A stretch of 64,000 nt of DNA from Chaetomidium leptoderma (lineage: Eukaryota; Ascomycota; Sordariomycetes; Sordariales; Chaetomiaceae), in assembly GCA_033296705.1 (NCBI GenBank), contig MU856992.1:1-64000 (forward strand), read 5' to 3'. The notes under the pieces are model-generated. The model had not been told where the DNA came from, searched no databases, and saw nothing but the letters and a program-made list of their open reading frames with translations. The position numbers and the translations under genes are program-made. This document shows positions 50,832-62,376 of this stretch, in pieces. Position 1 is the first letter of the stretch. Each line of letters starts with the position of its first letter.

Positions 50832-53800
50832 ATGGCACTAACAGTTCGTCTCCCTGCCCCCCTCCCTCCTCTCAAAAACCCGCCAACCCAACCCAACACC
50901 AAACTCGGGTTCGCTAACCCCCCCACCCCCCATCCAGTGGAGGTCCTTCGACTTCTTCGACGCAACCCAGATCAAGCTCACCGACGACAACACGCGCGCC
51001 TTTTTCGAGAGCAACGAAATCTCGGCCGTCTGCTCGGGCTCCGACAGCCTCTTCCTCGGCGGCTATGACGGGACCGTCCGCATCGTCGGCCCCAGCTGGA
51101 AGGTCGTGCGCAGCTTCTGCGCGTACGACGGGCCCGCCGCCGCCGCCGCGGGTACGGGGGCCCGCGCGAGTATCACGCACATGAAGCAGGTGGAGGGGAC
51201 GAGCTTCCTTGTTACTGTTGCGGTAGGTTCCATTTTATGGCATGGCATGGCAGGATGAATACGGCCGGCGGGAGGGGGGTCATGGGCTGACTGGCTGGGC
51301 TGTTTGTAGGAAGGCGCTGGTGAGGCGAATAACCAGCCTATCTTGAAGGTCTGGGCGCTGGATAAACCGGTCAAAAAGACGGGGATTCCGACTTGCCTGA
51401 GCACGGTGGCGGTCAATAATGGCAAGAAGCCTTTTCCGGTAGGTCGTGGGCGGCGGTAGTTGAGCGTCGGTGGGGTGGGGCTGACGGGGTGGGATTACAG
51501 ATATCGGCTTTTGCGGCGACCGACGACTTGACGCAGGTAGCGGTTGGTTTCGCGAACGGCGCCGTCACTGTTATCCGCGGCAACTTGGTACATGACCTCG
51601 GCACGAAACAGCGCGTTATCTACGAGTCGGACGAGCCCATCACGGGCGTGGAGCTACATGTCGACGAGACCTTGACGACGTTATTTGTTGCGACGACATC
51701 GCGGATCCTGAAGCTGGTCATTTTGGGCAAGGGACATGGGCAACCGCCCAAGACGGTCGAGGACACGGGCTGCGGCGTGGGGTGCATGGCCGTGGACAAG
51801 AGGACGGGGAATATCGTTGTCGCGAGAGAGGATGCCGTCTACTACTACACCCTCGACGGCAGGGGGCCTCCAACCGCGTACGAAGCTTCCAAGAAGCTGA
51901 TCTCGGTGTACCAAGACTATATCGCCCTGGTATCACCACCTACGCCAGCAGGGGATACGGATACAATGCGGCGGCGGTTTTGGGGTGCTGCGGCCGATAG
52001 CATCTACACTTTTACGCTGATACACCCGGATCTCAGGATCATTGCGCATAGCGAGACTGTGCTGTCCGACGTCAAGCACATCTTTCAGTTGTGGGGCGAT
52101 CTCTACATGCTCACGCAGGAGGGCAAGGTCCGTCATTTCTCTCTTGCTCCGAGACAGCCAAGCTGACAAGTCCAGGTCTTTCGCTACCACGAGAAGTCAC
52201 TTCAGCAGCGTCTGGAGATGATGTACCAGCGCAACCTCTACACCCTTGCTGTCGACCTCGCCCAGAAGTCCGGGATGGACGCGCAGCAACACAACGTCAT
52301 CTACCGGAAGTATGGTGACCACCTCTACCAGAAGGGGGACTACGATGGCGCCATGACCCAGTACATCAAAGCCATCGACAGCACAGAGCCGTCGCAGGTG
52401 ATCAGAAAGTTCCTAGACACGCAGAGGATACACAATCTCATCGAGTACCTGGAGGAGCTCCACGACCACCACAAGGCTACATCAGACCACACCACGCTTC
52501 TGCTAAATTGCTATGCAAAACTCAAGGACATTGACAAGCTAGAAGCGTTTATCAAGTCTCCGGGGGATCTCAAGTTTGACTTGGACACGGCCATTTCCAT
52601 GTGCCGGCAGGGTGGCTACTTTGAGCAAGCAGCATACCTGGCGGAGAAACATGGGGAGTATGACTTGGTGGTGGATATCTTGATTGAGGATTCGAAAGCC
52701 TATGATGAAGCTCTTGATTTTATCTGGCGCTTGGATCCAGACACAGTGAGTCGACCCTGGAGGGCATTCTTGGATGCTGTTGCTGACAGACCTAGGCATA
52801 CTCCTGCCTCATGAAATATGCTCGCGTTCTCATCGAACACTGCCCCAAGGAAGCACCACAACTATTCATAGACTACTACACTGGGCGGTTCACACCTAGG
52901 GTAGATCTGCCAATCCCGAATGCCCAGCCTACCACAAACGGCGGTTTTGTCGTCGGGGCTGCGAATGCCGTCCAGAACCTCAGCCAGTTGTTGCCGTTGT
53001 CGTACAAGACTACAACGTCGGCCACGACACAACAACAAGCGGCCGCCAAGCCGACAGTCGGTGATGCCGCCGACAAGCTGGAGGTAGCCAAACCCAAATA
53101 CACCCATCCACGTCCCCGAACAGCGTTCTCCTCTTTCATCGACCACCCCGACGAGTTCATTGTGTTTCTCGAAGCATGCCTCAAAGAGGATAGCCTCTCG
53201 GAAGCCGATAGAACAGACCTCTCCACAACCCTGTTCGAAATGTACCTGCACAAGTCCAACGAAAAGAAAGGCGACGACCAGCACCGCGAAGAGTGGGAGC
53301 AGCGGGCCAAAGCCCTGATCGACAGCAAGACGGCCACGGCGAATGGCAACGGGTCCAAACCGCCCATCGAAAACTCCAATGTCCTCCTCCTCTCCCACCT
53401 CTCCGACTTCCGCGCCGGCACCACCCTCGTCAAGGAACAGTCCGGCCTCCTCTTTGACATCTTCCGCTCCTACACGTCAGCCAAGGACACGCGCGGCGCC
53501 ATCAAAGCCCTGCGCAAATACGGGCCCGAAGAACCCCAGCTCTACCCGGCCGCGCTCGCCTACCTCACCTCGGACGCGCGCATCCTCGACGACGCCGGGC
53601 CCGACGAGCTCGCGTCCATCCTCGAGCGCATCGACCGGGACGGGCTGATGGCGCCGCTGCAGGTGGTGCAGACGCTGAGCAAGAACAGCGTGGCCAGCAT
53701 GGGCATGCTCAAGCCGTACCTCTCGCAGCGCATCGAGCGCGAGCGCAAGGAGATTGCCGAGAACCGGCGGCTGGCGGCGCAGTTCCGCGCCGAGACGGAG

Positions 53801-54184
53801 ACGCGCCGCGCCGAGATTGCCGACCTCGGCGGCAAGCCCGCCGTGTTCCAGGCCACGCGGTGCGCGCAGTGTGTCGGGGCGCTGGAGCTGCCCGCGGTGC
53901 ACTTCTTGTGCAAGCACTCGTTTCATCAGCGGTGTTTGCGAGGTGGGTTTGCCGCCGCCGGGGGTAGTGGTGGTGGTGGTGGTGGTGGTGGTGCGGAGGG
54001 GGAGGAGTGTCCGGTTTGTGCACGGGATAATGCTACCATTCGGGCGCTCAAGAAGAGTCAGGAGGAGAATGCGGAACGGCACGAGTTGTTTAGGGACGAT
54101 TTGGAGAGGAGTGAGGATCGGTTCAAGACTATTTCCGAGTGGTTTGGTAGGGGGGTTATGGGTGGTGTGCCGAGCGTGGAGTGA
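50832..54184 (+). CDS. VPS11: Vacuolar sorting protein Vps11 (Pep5), HOPS/CORVET RING subunit
   Basis: Six exons, 50832-50843, 50938-51222, 51310-51438, 51501-52127, 52176-52745 and 52796-54184, all phase 0, give 1003 aa. The first exon encodes only MALT; its GTTCGT donor is atypical, but splicing yields MALTWRSFDFFD, matching fungal Vps11 starts. An N-terminal beta-propeller (LGGYDGTVRIV, VAVGFANGAVTVI) is followed by a clathrin-repeat alpha-solenoid (QQHNVIYRKYGDHLYQKGDY, SMCRQGGYFEQAAYLAEKH). The C-terminal RING-H2 has RCAQC, FLCKHSFHQRC and ECPVC. A Gly-rich run of about 15 residues is inserted between the His pair and the last Cys pair. Vps11 is a core subunit tethering endosomes and vacuoles for Rab5/Rab7-dependent fusion. 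Confidence 0.92.
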
Positions 54185-54242
54185 GTGTGGTATTAGTAGG
54201 TAACTAGTATTTGTCTATATCGGTCGGTGGTGGGACAGGGTA

Positions 54243-55618
54243 TCATAAATCGATATTTCCGTTAAGAAATTCACCAACGACTGTGTCGGAAATCATCCCC
54301 GTCATCAGCTCGGCAACTGCGCCGCCTTTATCGGCGGGTGGCCGGATGCCGAACATGTGGTTTAGGAACTCGCCGGCATCGTCGACGTCGACGGGTACTG
54401 GGCTGGCTCGCGTGAGAGTCGTGCTCCAGTCTTTGATGTAGTGGACACGCTGCTTGACCAGGGCGTTGCTCAAGATCTCGTCCTGGCTGGCCGCGTCGAC
54501 AAAGTCATGGTACTCGAGACCGGCAATGGCGGCAGACTGGATCTCGCCGTGGCGGACGGTGAATTGTGCGTGGAACTGGGGTTGTCAGTAAGCTTTTTTT
54601 TTAAAAAAAGAACAAGGGTACTCACATCGTATGGTAACGCATGTGCTATCTCGGGCCGTTCCCGGGGATCGTCCTCCGTCGGATGCGTCGAAAAGGTGAA
54701 CTGCGGCGTCTGCCCAAAGATCCAGTCCGGCGACGTCAGCTCCCTCAACCCCTTGACAACCTCCTCGCTCGCCAACGCCTCCTCCTCGCCCACAACCACT
54801 TCCCTCCCCGCGCCATCCCCATACATGTTCCGAAACTCCCCAACCACAGCGTCCACAAACGCCTCCCCATCCACGCCCACATTCCGAATCGGACTCCTCA
54901 CACTCTCCACCCCGCGCGCCTTAATAAAGGCCTCGGCAGGCGACCTCAACAGCCCCGACACCCGCCCCAAATTCTCCGACCGCAGCAGACACGTCCCATG
55001 GTGCAGCGACCGGGCGCGCGTGAGCTTGTACGCCGACCCAGACACCTTGAACGTCTTGTTGGTATCAACGTCCATGACAATATCATGGCGCTCGTTCACG
55101 CGCACCCCGGCCACGCCCAGGCGGCCCAGGGCGCGCACCACCATCTCGGCGTGCTTGTCCCGGTCAAAGGCCGGCGGCGGGCAGATGACGGAATAGTTTG
55201 TGTTGCCGGCGTCGTGGAAGACGGTGCCGCCTCCGGAGCGGCGGCGGACGAGGGCGATGGGGGTGTTTTTTCTGGCGGTTTCTTCTCCTCGTTCATCCTG
55301 GGTGGGGGGGAGGCCTTGGCGCAGGGCTCCGAGGTTGACTTCGAGCCAGGGGTTTTGGTTGCGGCCGATGACGACGCTGGGGCGGTTGGCGTAGAGGAAG
55401 AGGATGGTCGAGTCTGGGTGGGAGCGCTGGAGGAGGTGGTGCTCGATGGAGAGGTTTAGATAGGGGTCTGTGGAGGCGGAGCGGTAGATTTGGAGGGGGC
55501 GGGAGAGGTGCTGGGTGTAACGTCGGATTTCGGTTGGCGATGGACATGTGAGGTGAGGTTTGGGGGATGAGTTTGAGATGCGCCGGGTGAAGGCCTTGAG
55601 GCAGGATGGGAGAGCCAT
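54243..55618 (-). CDS. AIM22: Lipoate-protein ligase / lipoyltransferase, mitochondrial (Aim22-like)
   Basis: Two exons, 55618-54626 and 54575-54243 (50-nt intron), give 441 aa. The N-terminus is basic and Ser-rich, with no acidic residues in the first 25, consistent with a mitochondrial presequence. The LplA-type core shows IGRNQNPWLEVN, RRRSGGGTVFHDAGNTNYSV and the KVSGSAYKL strand carrying the lipoate-contact Lys, then HHGTCLL. The C-terminal accessory domain follows (LTSPDWIFGQTPQFTFS, then FHAQFTVRHGEIQSA across the splice). It attaches lipoate to E2/H-protein subunits in mitochondria. It is convergent with VPS11 (58 bp apart) and divergent from ARO2. Confidence 0.9.
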
Positions 55619-56151
55619 TGGATTGGCTTTGAGTTGAAGCTTTAAGGAAATTAATGGACCACCCTCCGCCGGTCCTACATCCCCTAACTTCCGGACAGTA
55701 TCGCAACCTGGAACCTTGAAATCGTTGATGACGGGAGATCTCGGCTCCAGTTAAAGTTTGACATTCAGTTCAGGGCTTGCAGCTGAGTGGCAGGCTCAGC
55801 ACGGCCTTGCAGTTGCAACGGAACAGCGGGAGCTGAACCCTGATGCCCCACTCCCCATGCTGCCAAGCGCCCCAAAACGGGCCGGACCCACCATCCCACA
55901 CTGCCCCTGCACCCTGCCTGTCAGCGAGGGGGCCAGCGGCCGATGACGGCGCATGGAGGGGTCCGTCCGGCTGTAAGCTTTTCCAGAATTTTGACAGCAT
56001 CCCGTCGTGCTACCTGATTCCAGCCGTTCCCCGCTGAGTCACCACCGCCTTACTCCAGGGCTCAAAGGACATTGAAAAGACGACCCATTAGCAGCACAGT
56101 TGCCCTCCTCCCTTCTTCGTCACCCATTATCCAGCCCCCTAAATCTCCATC
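55619..56151. promoter_or_regulatory. Divergent promoter AIM22 / ARO2
   Basis: 533 bp between divergent starts. A pyrimidine-rich tract precedes the ARO2 ATG. No specific site was called. Confidence 0.5.
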
Positions 56152-57555
56152 ATGTCGACTTTTGGCGAGTACTTCCGCGTCACCACGTATGTTCTCCACC
56201 ACCCTCCACCACCAGAGCACGAGCCACAGACACTGACAAGCACAGCTATGGCGAGTCGCACTGCCGCTCCGTCGGCTGCATCGTCGACGGCTGCCCCCCG
56301 GGCATGGAGCTTACCGAGGACGACATCCAGCCTCAGATGACGCGCCGCCGCCCGGGACAGAGCGCCATCACGACCCCCCGCAACGAGAAGGACCGTGTTC
56401 TCATCCAGAGCGGAACCGAGTTTGGCGTCACCCTCGGGACACCGATCGGCATGATGGTGATGAATGAGGACCAGCGGCCGAAGGGTAGGTTGTCTGTCAC
56501 CAACTCAAAGCGCGCTATTTGCTGACCCCGCCCTCGCAGACTACGGTAACAAAACTATGGACCTGTACCCCAGACCCAGCCACGCCGACTGGACCTACCT
56601 CGAGAAATACGGCGTCAAGGCGAGCAGCGGAGGCGGAAGGAGTAGCGCGCGCGAGACCATTGGCCGTGTCGCGGCCGGCACCATCGCCGAGAAATACCTA
56701 AAGCTGGCGTACGGCATCGAGATTGTCGCCTTCACGAGCTCGGTCGGCAACATCCACCTGTTCCCGCCCACGCCCGAACACCCCAGCCCGAGCACAAACC
56801 CGGCCTTCCTATCGCTGCTCCAAACCATCGACCGCAAGACAGTCGACAGTCACCTTCCCGTCCGCTGCCCCGACGAGAGCATCTCCCGCAAGCTGGAGGA
56901 GTACATTGCCGAGTACAGGGACCGCGAAGACAGTATCGGCGGGACTGTCACCTGTGTCATCCGCAATGCCCCCAGCGGACTTGGCGAGCCCTGCTTCGAC
57001 AAGCTCGAGGCCAAGCTGGCACATGCCATGCTCAGCGTCCCGGCCACCAAGGGCTTCGAGATTGGGTCTGGCTTTGGCGGTTGCGAAGTCCCGGGCTCAA
57101 CACACAACGACCCCTTCGTCTCGGCAGCGGATGTGGAGCTCCCATCCGGAGTGGCCGAGAGCGGTGCCGCAAAGTCGGGCATCTCGCGGCCCAAGCTGAT
57201 GACCAAGACCAACTACTCTGGCGGTATCCAGGGCGGCATCTCCAACGGCGCCCCTATCTACTTCCGGGTCGCCTTCAAGCCCGCTGCCACCATCGGCCAG
57301 GACCAGACGACTGCAACCTATGACGGAGCGTCCGAGGGTGTCCTAGCGGCCAAGGGACGGCACGACCCCTGCGTGGTGCCGCGGGCGGTGCCCATTGTCG
57401 AAGCCATGGCAGCACTAGTGCTGATGGACGCCGTGCTTGCGCAGCAGTCGCGGCACACTGCTAAGAGCCTACTACCTCCGTTGAAGCAGACCATCAATTC
57501 CGGGAAGCCGGTCGGGAACGGCGTTACCGAGGCTGAAGTGGTCAAGGGCCAATAG
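56152..57555 (+). CDS. ARO2: Chorismate synthase
   Basis: Three exons, 56152-56186, 56246-56484 and 56540-57555 (introns 59 and 55 nt), give 429 aa. The sequence starts MSTFGEYFRVTT, and splicing adds YGESHCRSVGCIVDGCPPG, the FMN/EPSP-binding signature. Further hallmarks are RRRPGQSAITTPR, RPSHADWTY, GGRSSARETIGRVAAG, GFGGCEVPGSTHNDPF and GGIQGGISNGAPI. It catalyses the last shikimate-pathway step, EPSP to chorismate, using reduced FMN; fungal enzymes also reduce FMN themselves. The length fits monofunctional fungal Aro2 (about 380-430 aa). It is cytosolic, with no targeting signal. Confidence 0.97.
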
Positions 57556-57813
57556 ATTGGCACTAGAAATTGAATCGAGTTTAGAATACCCGGATGTCAC
57601 TTTGATACTAGACTTCTTTCTTGACTACCCACTACAAAACGGCGATATCTAGATGGCAGCGATTCCTTAACGACCATGAGACAAACAAACGCAAACCAAA
57701 TTTGACCCTATCACACTTAATCCTTCACGTCCTAAGCATGGAGCATAGACAAACCAACAAATTCCTGCAACTCGATCACCTGACCCCATCACCATCCCTC
57801 CTCTGCTCAATCT

Positions 57814-58926
57814 TCAGCCCTGAGCCCAAGGGTCATGATGCGCCGGCTCAACCCTCGGTGCGCCAGTTCCAACTGCACCATACCCGCCCGGCCCCCTTCG
57901 CTGCTCAGCCTCCCCTTCCCCCGGCCTGTCCTCCCCCTCCGCATCCGTCACCTCCTCATCATCCACAACCTCCCTGTACCCCGTCTCCACGACTCTACCC
58001 CCTTCCTCGTCACCCTCGGACGGCGCAGCAGCCAACAAAGGCCTCCTACCCTCCTCAGCCCCTTCCCCCCTAACCCTATCATTACCTCCCCCAAACACCC
58101 TCTCCACAACCCTCCCCCAAAAGAACCCCCCCTCATTACTACCCACCGCCCCAAACCCAAAACCCCTACCACCGCCCGCCGCCAGGAAAAGACTCAAAAC
58201 CTGCACCACCCCAACACAAAGCACCACCCCGACCTCCCCCGCCCCCACCCCGCGCATCGCCCCCTCCCAAGCAGGCAGACAAGCCTGGCGCCGCCCAAAC
58301 TGCACTTCACAAGTCGCCGTCGTCGGGTTCTGGCCGTGCGGGAACGGCCAGGCCATGTCCCGCGTCGAACGGAAGCCGCAGCATCCCAGGGCGTCTTGGA
58401 TGGCGCGGATGGCCGGGGCGTTGTGGTTTGTCCAGAGGGCGCGCCATTGGGAGGCGAGGAGGCAGGTTTTGGATGGGTTGGAGGAGGCTGGGGGGAGGGT
58501 GGTGGTGGTGAAGAGGGTGGTGAGGATTGTGGTGAGGTTGAATTGGAGGATTTGGAGGAGGAGGGGGAGGAGGTGGGTGAGGGATCTGGTGGTGGTGGTG
58601 GTGGTGGTGCGGGAGGGTGGTTTGCGGTTGGAGGGGTTGTTGAAAAGGTAGGGGGTGGAGAGGGTGGTGAGGGGGGAGAGGAGGGGGAGGAGGATGGTGA
58701 GGATTGTTAGGGCTGGGGAGATGGGGAGGGAGAGGGTTGTTACGGTCATGTGTTCGTAGCTGGGGTGGTTTAGTTTGTTGTCGAGGACTCAAAGCTGAGA
58801 GAGTACTCGGGCTTACATTGCGATGCCGACGAGGGCGAGGATTAACTGGAATTTGTTAAGATAGTGGGATGGAAGGTGAGGTGCGAGTTGATGGCGTACC
58901 AGAGGATAGAGTATCAGGAGTAACAT
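57814..58926 (-). CDS. Tetraspanin (Tsp3-like)
   Basis: Three exons, 58926-58900, 58845-58817 and 58759-57814 (introns 54 and 57 nt), give 333 aa. The first two tiny exons rebuild the first membrane helix (MLLLILYPLLILALVGIAIY), which no single ORF shows. TM2 lies around PISPALTILTILLPLL, TM3 around HLLPLLLQILQFNLTTILTT and TM4 around VGVVLCVGVVQVLSLFLA. The large loop has the CCG signature (DALGCCGFRSTRDMAW) plus further Cys (ATCEVQFGRRQACLP). A long acidic/Gly-rich cytosolic tail follows. Fungal tetraspanins organise membrane domains; Pls1 is needed for appressoria, while the Tsp3 group has no firm function. Convergent with ARO2. Confidence 0.78.
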
Positions 58927-59418
58927 CTTGGTTGCCACACAGCTCACGCGGATCGGAACCTGGGAGGTTGGTTGTAAAATAGCTGTTGATTTGGAGCAAA
59001 TGGTGTTACTTTGTTGAGATTTCACAACCAGAGAACGGAGAAACTGTTACCTTTTAACAAGCCGCAGTTTGTTGTTTGCAGGAAAGAACGGGTGGCGGCG
59101 TCATCGATGAGCAACCCCGCTGAGGCCTACAGTCCAGCCCCCTCGCACCTCTCAATCTGCCCCCAACGCAAACCAACACTCTTCATTTTCAAATCCTACT
59201 GGCTCGTTCTCCGTTTGTCCATTTGCTTCATCCAACCAACTAGGAGTGCACAAGGCAGCCCGGGCAGCAAGTCGGCAGGATGTATGGAAATACGTATCGA
59301 TATTATTTTCAGCGACAACGCGATCCATTCATTGCAACAACCTCGACCAGCCCAAAAGACCAAATATCAAGCATGTTACAAGCAATTAAATCCAGTTTGC
59401 TACCACCATCGATCTGAT
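58927..59418. other. Intergenic stretch
   Basis: 492 bp between the tetraspanin start and the permease stop, both on the minus strand. A 146-codon plus-strand ORF has no motif. No RNA gene was recognised. Confidence 0.5.
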
Positions 59419-61617
59419 CTAGTACGTAACTCCGCTGTGCCTCACAGTTGACGACCGCCAATCCCTCCCTTGTTGACCCCCTTGAGTCCCTTCACTCCCC
59501 TCCGGCTGGCTTCCGTCAAAAAAGCCGCTCTCTCCAGCCACGGCCGCGTGTTTCTCTTTCGGGACCCAGTGCCTCCATTGCAACCGGATGATTTCATACA
59601 GCAGCACCAACCCCTTTCTCCCGCCCCCAGCAGCCCAAAAAACGGGATGCCGCGTAACATGCAACTCTTCGCCGTGCCTAAGCCTCCTCTGCCGCAGATA
59701 AAACCTGAACCCAACCCAGTACGCCCCCGCCGCAGCCAACACCGCCAGCGCCAACGTCTGGCTCCCAAACCACGGCACCTTGCCGACCGACTGCAGCATG
59801 AAGGGCTGCATCGGATCCGGCACCCAGATTGCCACCAACGGAAATACGCTGGTCGCCGTAAATATGACCGCCGCCAGAACCCCCAGGGCGTGCGGAACAG
59901 GCGATTTGTCTCGCCACGTACTCCCCGGCCACAAGCGCAGACGAAGCATGGCGACGCCGATCACGGTGAACCAGATGATGTCGAGGCCGTACGCGTAGGC
60001 CATGACCAGGAGCGAGTACCCCGGCAGGTGGCTGAAGGTCTCCTCACTCGCCTTCCCGGCTGCCGTTCCCAGCACAGCAGCCAGGATGAGAAGGGTGGTG
60101 ACTGTCCAGTGCAGCGCCAGAGCGGCGGCGGGGGCCTTTTGCGTGTACAGCTGGTGGCCGGCCGCGTGGGCTGGGAGACGGCGGAAGCCGTGGCGGAAGG
60201 AGAACTCGTAGCTCGAGGCAAGGTACAGGGAGAAGGGGAAGATGCCTTCCTTGGCCACTTCTTGCTTGACGCGGGCCGCCGTGAAGGTGAAGACGATGAC
60301 GTTTCCGATTGCCGAGAGCGCTCGGAGCGCACCACAGGCGGCTCGGACGCGATCGGGGTCGGGTGCGATGCGTCCCACGGTGCGGAAGAAGAATTCCAAC
60401 GCGATATCCACGCCGGGTTCAAAGAGCACCTCCTTGGGAATAATGGCGGCCTGATTTACGTCCCGGTGAGTCTGAGCTCCGAGTTGAAAGGGTCAAGGGG
60501 GATGGGGATGACTGACATAGAGGATGTTGATGGTCATGAAGAGTGTGCATACCACGCCGACCCCGAGGCTGGAGGTCCACGCAAAGTTCCGACGAGGATC
60601 CTTGATTTCGGCGAGCACCTGTGCAACCAGTCAGGTAAGCATGGGTCCACCTCGTTTAAGCCAAGAAAACGGGGGACACTGACATAGTTGGCCTGATGAA
60701 AGCCTCCGAAAGGGAACACGACATAGATCAAGGCTTCCGCATATCGATAGACGCCCGTCGGAGTCTTGGGTGTCTTGGAAAAGGCAGTCGCGCTATCGAA
60801 GTTGGCGTCCGAGACGCTTCTGTCGAGGAAGCTCAGGCCAAAGATGATCATTACAACCAGCATCAGCAGCTTCAGACTGCCGAGCAGGTTGTTCAGCCAA
60901 ATGCCCCATTTTCGGGACATGCTGTGCAAGAGACATGAGAAAGTGTTGGCGGCGATGGCGATGCCCACAATCTTCTCTGGGCTTGCGATTGACCCAGCGG
61001 CTTGGAGTACCGCCACTGCGAAAGCAACCGAGTTGGTCGCCGTGTTTCCAAACACCAGGAACGAGACCCCAAACACGCAAGTTGCCAGGTATTTGGGGAT
61101 TTTGAGGAAGTAGTTGAACTACGAGAGTGAGGTGGTCAGTAATGATTCCCAAAAAGAACAAATCAAGAGCACTTACATAGACAAGTTCAGCGCCACTGCG
61201 AGGTGTCGAAATCTTGGTGCCGTCTTCCAATTGCCATCTGGGGATCATCAGGCCGAGTTCGATATACAAGACGAGTCCCGAGAGCGTCATGACCACGCCA
61301 TACGCCCACATCAAGAGCGATGCCCCAATGCTCTGAGTGTTGTAAAACACGACAGAGCTGCTGTTGAAAATCCCCGAGCCGATCATTCGATTAAACAAGA
61401 GGCAGGCAACCGAGAAAGCCCCTAGCCCGGCCTTCTCCACAGGAATCTCTTCGACGATGGCGAATTGGTCCTGCCTTGCTTGATTCAAAAGCTGGACGTC
61501 TTGAGGTCGGAGTTGGAGTCCGCGGCGCCATTTAGGCCCATCCCCGGCCGCAAGTTCGGGTGCGTTGCTCGACTCGGCGCCACTAGTCACGGCAGTTTGT
61601 TGGCTCTGGTCCGTCAT
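59419..61617 (-). CDS. APC-superfamily amino-acid permease (LAT/Mup1-like)
   Basis: Four exons, 61617-61177, 61118-60684, 60618-60517 and 60471-59419 (introns 58, 65 and 45 nt), give 676 aa. A hydrophilic N-terminus of about 65 residues precedes a consensus first helix with LLFNRMIGSGIFNSS, typical of the LAT/Mup1 branch. Further conserved helices include SGAELVYVFNYFLKIP, FLVFGNTATNSVAFAVA, PFGGFHQANYVLAEIKDPRR and a stretch near VNQAAIIPKEVLFEP. About 12 transmembrane segments can be counted, with a hydrophilic C-terminal tail rich in Gly/Gln. It probably imports amino acids at the plasma membrane. The specificity (methionine or large neutral amino acids) is inference. Confidence 0.85.
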
Positions 61618-62376
61618 GGTTTGTTGTTCACTGAGCAGCCCATGCTTCGTGAATCGTGGGTCAAGGGCCTGAGTTGGAAAACTTGACCTGAACGGATGGG
61701 CAGTACCTTAATTGAGAGACTCGGGCGAGGAACGCAGCCTTGCCCGGTTACCCCCCTCATCCCAAAGCGATGTTCAGCTCCTCGCTCGGCCCACGATATC
61801 TTGGAAGACGCTATTGGTGTGGCTGCAGCTCTTCGGGGTATGATTGGCTCCCATGCAATATTAATGCAAGCCTCACGATGCAGCTTCAGGTCAACTCGGT
61901 GTTTGTGCCAAAGCCACCGCCATGTCCTCGCCAATGGCGCGGCTTGACATCACATCTCTAGATGAATACGCCTTGGACTCTGCCTCACCATTCAACGCTA
62001 ACGGAGACTATGATGCCCCAGATACCACTATGGGTGTTTCACGAGACCATCCCGCCCATGCGCCCAGATCACAGCCCAGAACAAGCTGTGCCGCCACACA
62101 GGCACACAAACGCCACATCCCCCTCACAAGAGTCACAACCCTCTTTTCATCGGACCGCTGTCATTACGCACTTGTTCGGAAGCGTTCCTTGCACTTCTTC
62201 GTCTACTTTGTCCTACCGGCTCCGTTTGCAACCATGTCTCCCTCACGTCCTGGCTCTTAACGAACGTCGGAGTTCTGCCTCAAAGGGGTCTGGGGCCCAG
62301 GGCAAGCCGGGCAGCTACCTACGGCTCTCTGATTCTGCCACCGGTGCTCACCGACGCCCTCTGGGTCGTCGAAACG
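61618..62376. other. Divergent intergenic region
   Basis: 759 bp between the permease start and the last gene. Overlapping ORFs (61922-62260, 61962-62393) are His/Pro/Ser-rich and lack motifs. An upstream exon of the right-hand gene could lie here but none could be fixed. Confidence 0.45.

Noticed and set aside
57835..58710. 291-codon plus-strand ORF opposite the tetraspanin gene
   Set aside because: It is the shadow of the tetraspanin frame; the sense strand has four helices and the CCG motif.
59470..60687. 405-codon plus-strand ORF opposite the permease
   Set aside because: Antisense shadow of permease exon 4 and the flanking introns; no hydrophobic pattern or motif of its own.
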